Shown piece after piece: positions 62,888-64,000 of a stretch of DNA of 64,000 nt. Positions within the stretch are counted from its first letter, which is position 1. Each line of letters opens with the position of its first letter. Position numbers and translations under genes: made by a program. The notes beneath the pieces are model-generated. The model saw only the letters and a program-made list of their open reading frames with translations, had not been told where the DNA came from and ran no database searches. Source of the DNA: Imperialibacter roseus (GTDB lineage: Bacteria; Bacteroidota; Bacteroidia; Cytophagales; Cyclobacteriaceae); NCBI RefSeq assembly GCF_032999765.1, contig NZ_CP136051.1, positions 372,001 to 436,000 of the forward strand. The letters are read 5' to 3'.

Positions 62888-63337
62888 TCAGGCCTCCACA
62901 ATGCCTTTGATCTGCTCCAGAATGCCAGCCCAGCCCCCTTCATTCATCGTATCATCATACCGTTTTTGCCCTTCGGCCACCGTTGAGTAGTCTCCCTGGG
63001 TGACCGTGAACTCGGTGCGTCCGCCCTTCTCCACCAGAGAATAGGTAACGACAAGGTGATTTTCAGGTAGATTGGGGTAGGTGCCATTGGGATCGAACGT
63101 TGTATAGGCCAGCGATTTTCCTTTGTCTATACTGACCACCTTGCCGGTTACAGCTTCTATTTCTTTGCCATCAAACACCCCCACCCACCTGATGGAGCTA
63201 CCTGGCTGCCAGTTGGTGATGGGCTCACAGCCAAACATGTATTTTTTGGTTTGTTCGGGGTTAACAAGAGCATCCCACACTTTGGAGGCAGGCGCAGCAA
63301 TAGTAACAGTGTTTTTGATGATCATTTCTTTGGGCAT
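62888..63337 (-). CDS. SRPBCC (AHSA1-like) domain protein
   Basis: A 149-residue protein with the helix-grip fold: IKNTVTIAAPASKVWDALVN at the start, SIRWVGVFDGKEIEAVTGKV in the middle and EGGWAGILEQIKGIVEA at the end. AHSA1-like proteins bind hydrophobic ligands; ligand unknown. The DoxX-SRPBCC arrangement is common in Bacteroidota stress clusters. Confidence 0.9.
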   Translation of the reverse strand: MPKEMIIKNTVTIAAPASKVWDALVNPEQTKKYMFGCEPITNWQPGSSIRWVGVFDGKEIEAVTGKVVSIDKGKSLAYTTFDPNGTYPNLPENHLVVTYSLVEKGGRTEFTVTQGDYSTVAEGQKRYDDTMNEGGWAGILEQIKGIVEA

Positions 63338-63405
63338 GAAGCAACAGCTTTAGATGAAACATACAACAAAGATACATAAGCTACTGACAACCCTATGTCA
63401 GTGGG

Positions 63406-64000
63406 TCAGCTGAGTACCTCGGGGTTGATGATATAGGGAACCTTACCGGTCTTGTAGAATTCGATAATATTGACGGCCGCCATTCTCGACATTTCGTTTC
63501 TGGCATTCACCGAAGCAGAGCCAATGTGGGGCAGCACAGCCACGTTTTCCATTTCGAGCAGAGGGTTATCCGATTTCATCGGTTCGGGGTTGGTTACATC
63601 AAGCCCTGCTCCCCAGATCGTACTTGACTTCAGCGCTTCGATAAGGTCAGTTTCGTTGTGAGTACCTCCACGGGAAGTATTGATAAAGATGGATGTCGGC
63701 TTCATTTTGCTGAAGGCAGCTTTATTGAAAATGCCTCTGGTTTCATCACTTAATATGCTGTGCACTGAGATGACATCGCTTTTTGCCAGCAGCTCATCGA
63801 AGCTCACTTTTTTGGCTCCAAAGCGTTTTTCTGCTTCTTCGTTATGGCTGCGGTTGCAGTAAATGATCTCCATGTCGTAGGCACCGTGGCACCGTTTGGC
63901 CATTTCCATGCCTATGGCGCCCAGGCCAAAGACTCCCAGCGTTTTCCCTTTTTGCTCCAAGCCCAGGTTGGCTTTTGGCTGAAAGGCACCCCATTCTCCC
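63406..64000 (-). CDS. D-2-hydroxyacid dehydrogenase (5' part beyond window)
   Basis: The C-terminal about 198 residues are present; the frame is open to the right edge, so the N-terminus lies outside. Visible parts: the NAD-binding motif GVFGLGAIGMEMAK, FINTSRGGTHNETDLIEALK, the Glu/Asp catalytic region WGAGLDVTNPEPMKSDNPLL and the His-bearing VAVLPHIGSASVNARNEMSR. Candidate glyoxylate, hydroxypyruvate or D-lactate-type dehydrogenase. The ORF-internal TTG at 63960 is not the true start. Confidence 0.88.
   Translation of the reverse strand, partial: GEWGAFQPKANLGLEQKGKTLGVFGLGAIGMEMAKRCHGAYDMEIIYCNRSHNEEAEKRFGAKKVSFDELLAKSDVISVHSILSDETRGIFNKAAFSKMKPTSIFINTSRGGTHNETDLIEALKSSTIWGAGLDVTNPEPMKSDNPLLEMENVAVLPHIGSASVNARNEMSRMAAVNIIEFYKTGKVPYIINPEVLS

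Noticed and set aside
1-64000. tRNA, rRNA or riboswitch genes
   Set aside because: I saw no cloverleaf with a T-loop GGTTCGA pattern, no rRNA segments, and no recognised riboswitch core.

Overview
The window reads as chromosomal DNA of a member of the phylum Bacteroidota, most likely Cytophagales. The evidence is a very large surface protein with a type IX secretion (T9SS) C-terminal sorting domain and a second T9SS-tailed protein beside it. It also includes a FecI-FecR-TonB receptor set, a TonB receptor paired with a DUF4249 lipoprotein, GSCFA, DUF4386, DUF6567 and YHYH proteins, and promoters of the TTG / TAnnTTTG type. The code is standard, with TGA used as a stop. No rRNA or tRNA gene was seen. 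The genus cannot be fixed from the sequence.

Layout. 1-6.3 kb: a VapBC-like pair cut by the left edge, a YyaL-like thioredoxin-domain protein with a GSCFA protein, a DUF433/DUF5615 pair, the ribosomal operon rpsF-rpsR-rplI, and a membrane coiled-coil protein. 6.3-10.4 kb: a TPMT-family methyltransferase gene broken by a TGA at a probable Trp codon, an O-methyltransferase-like gene, apaG, ung, a GH43 lipoprotein and a small STAS/SEC14-like protein. 10.4-19.9 kb: the TonB receptor/DUF4249 pair, a secreted esterase with a TPR-like tail, stress and housekeeping genes, a Crp-family regulator, a 131-bp MITE-like element and a small outer-membrane barrel. 20-27.3 kb: a Tat-exported oxidoreductase, a GNAT-like/Xre pair with a striking upstream inverted repeat, a second Crp regulator, a HigBA pair, a cyclase-DMT-nitroreductase cluster and an unknown secreted propeller-like protein.

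27.3-30.3 kb is accessory DNA. It holds an eight-unit array with a 22-23 bp period, a 33-nt perfect palindrome, a DUF922 protease and a two-gene unknown module bounded by short inverted sequences. 30.3-42.4 kb holds the 3327-residue LamG/T9SS protein and a 717-residue Ig-like T9SS protein that share a domain. 42.9-44.2 kb is an IS110-family element whose upstream non-coding end folds into two large-loop hairpins, as expected for a bridge RNA. 44.2-48.3 kb is the FecI/FecR/TonB-receptor surface-signalling set.

48.5-64 kb: an exported-protein cluster (small unknown, SCO, MORN-repeat, YHYH), a frameshifted Xre antitoxin, VOC and ThuA proteins, and two propeller proteins, one with a Met/His-rich loop. 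These are followed by a class C serine hydrolase and a BlaI/BlaR1 pair whose two operators sit on the promoter's -33 and -7 boxes. The window ends with a second esterase-TPR protein, metabolic genes, and a 2-hydroxyacid dehydrogenase cut by the right edge.

Main themes are nutrient uptake and surface signalling through TonB receptors, T9SS surface proteins, and an unusual density of toxin-antitoxin pairs, both intact and decayed. The strongest candidates for undescribed biology are the IS110 bridge-RNA candidate, the 22-23 bp array, the GNAT-like/Xre pair with its operator-like repeat, and the bounded module at 28.6-29.8 kb.
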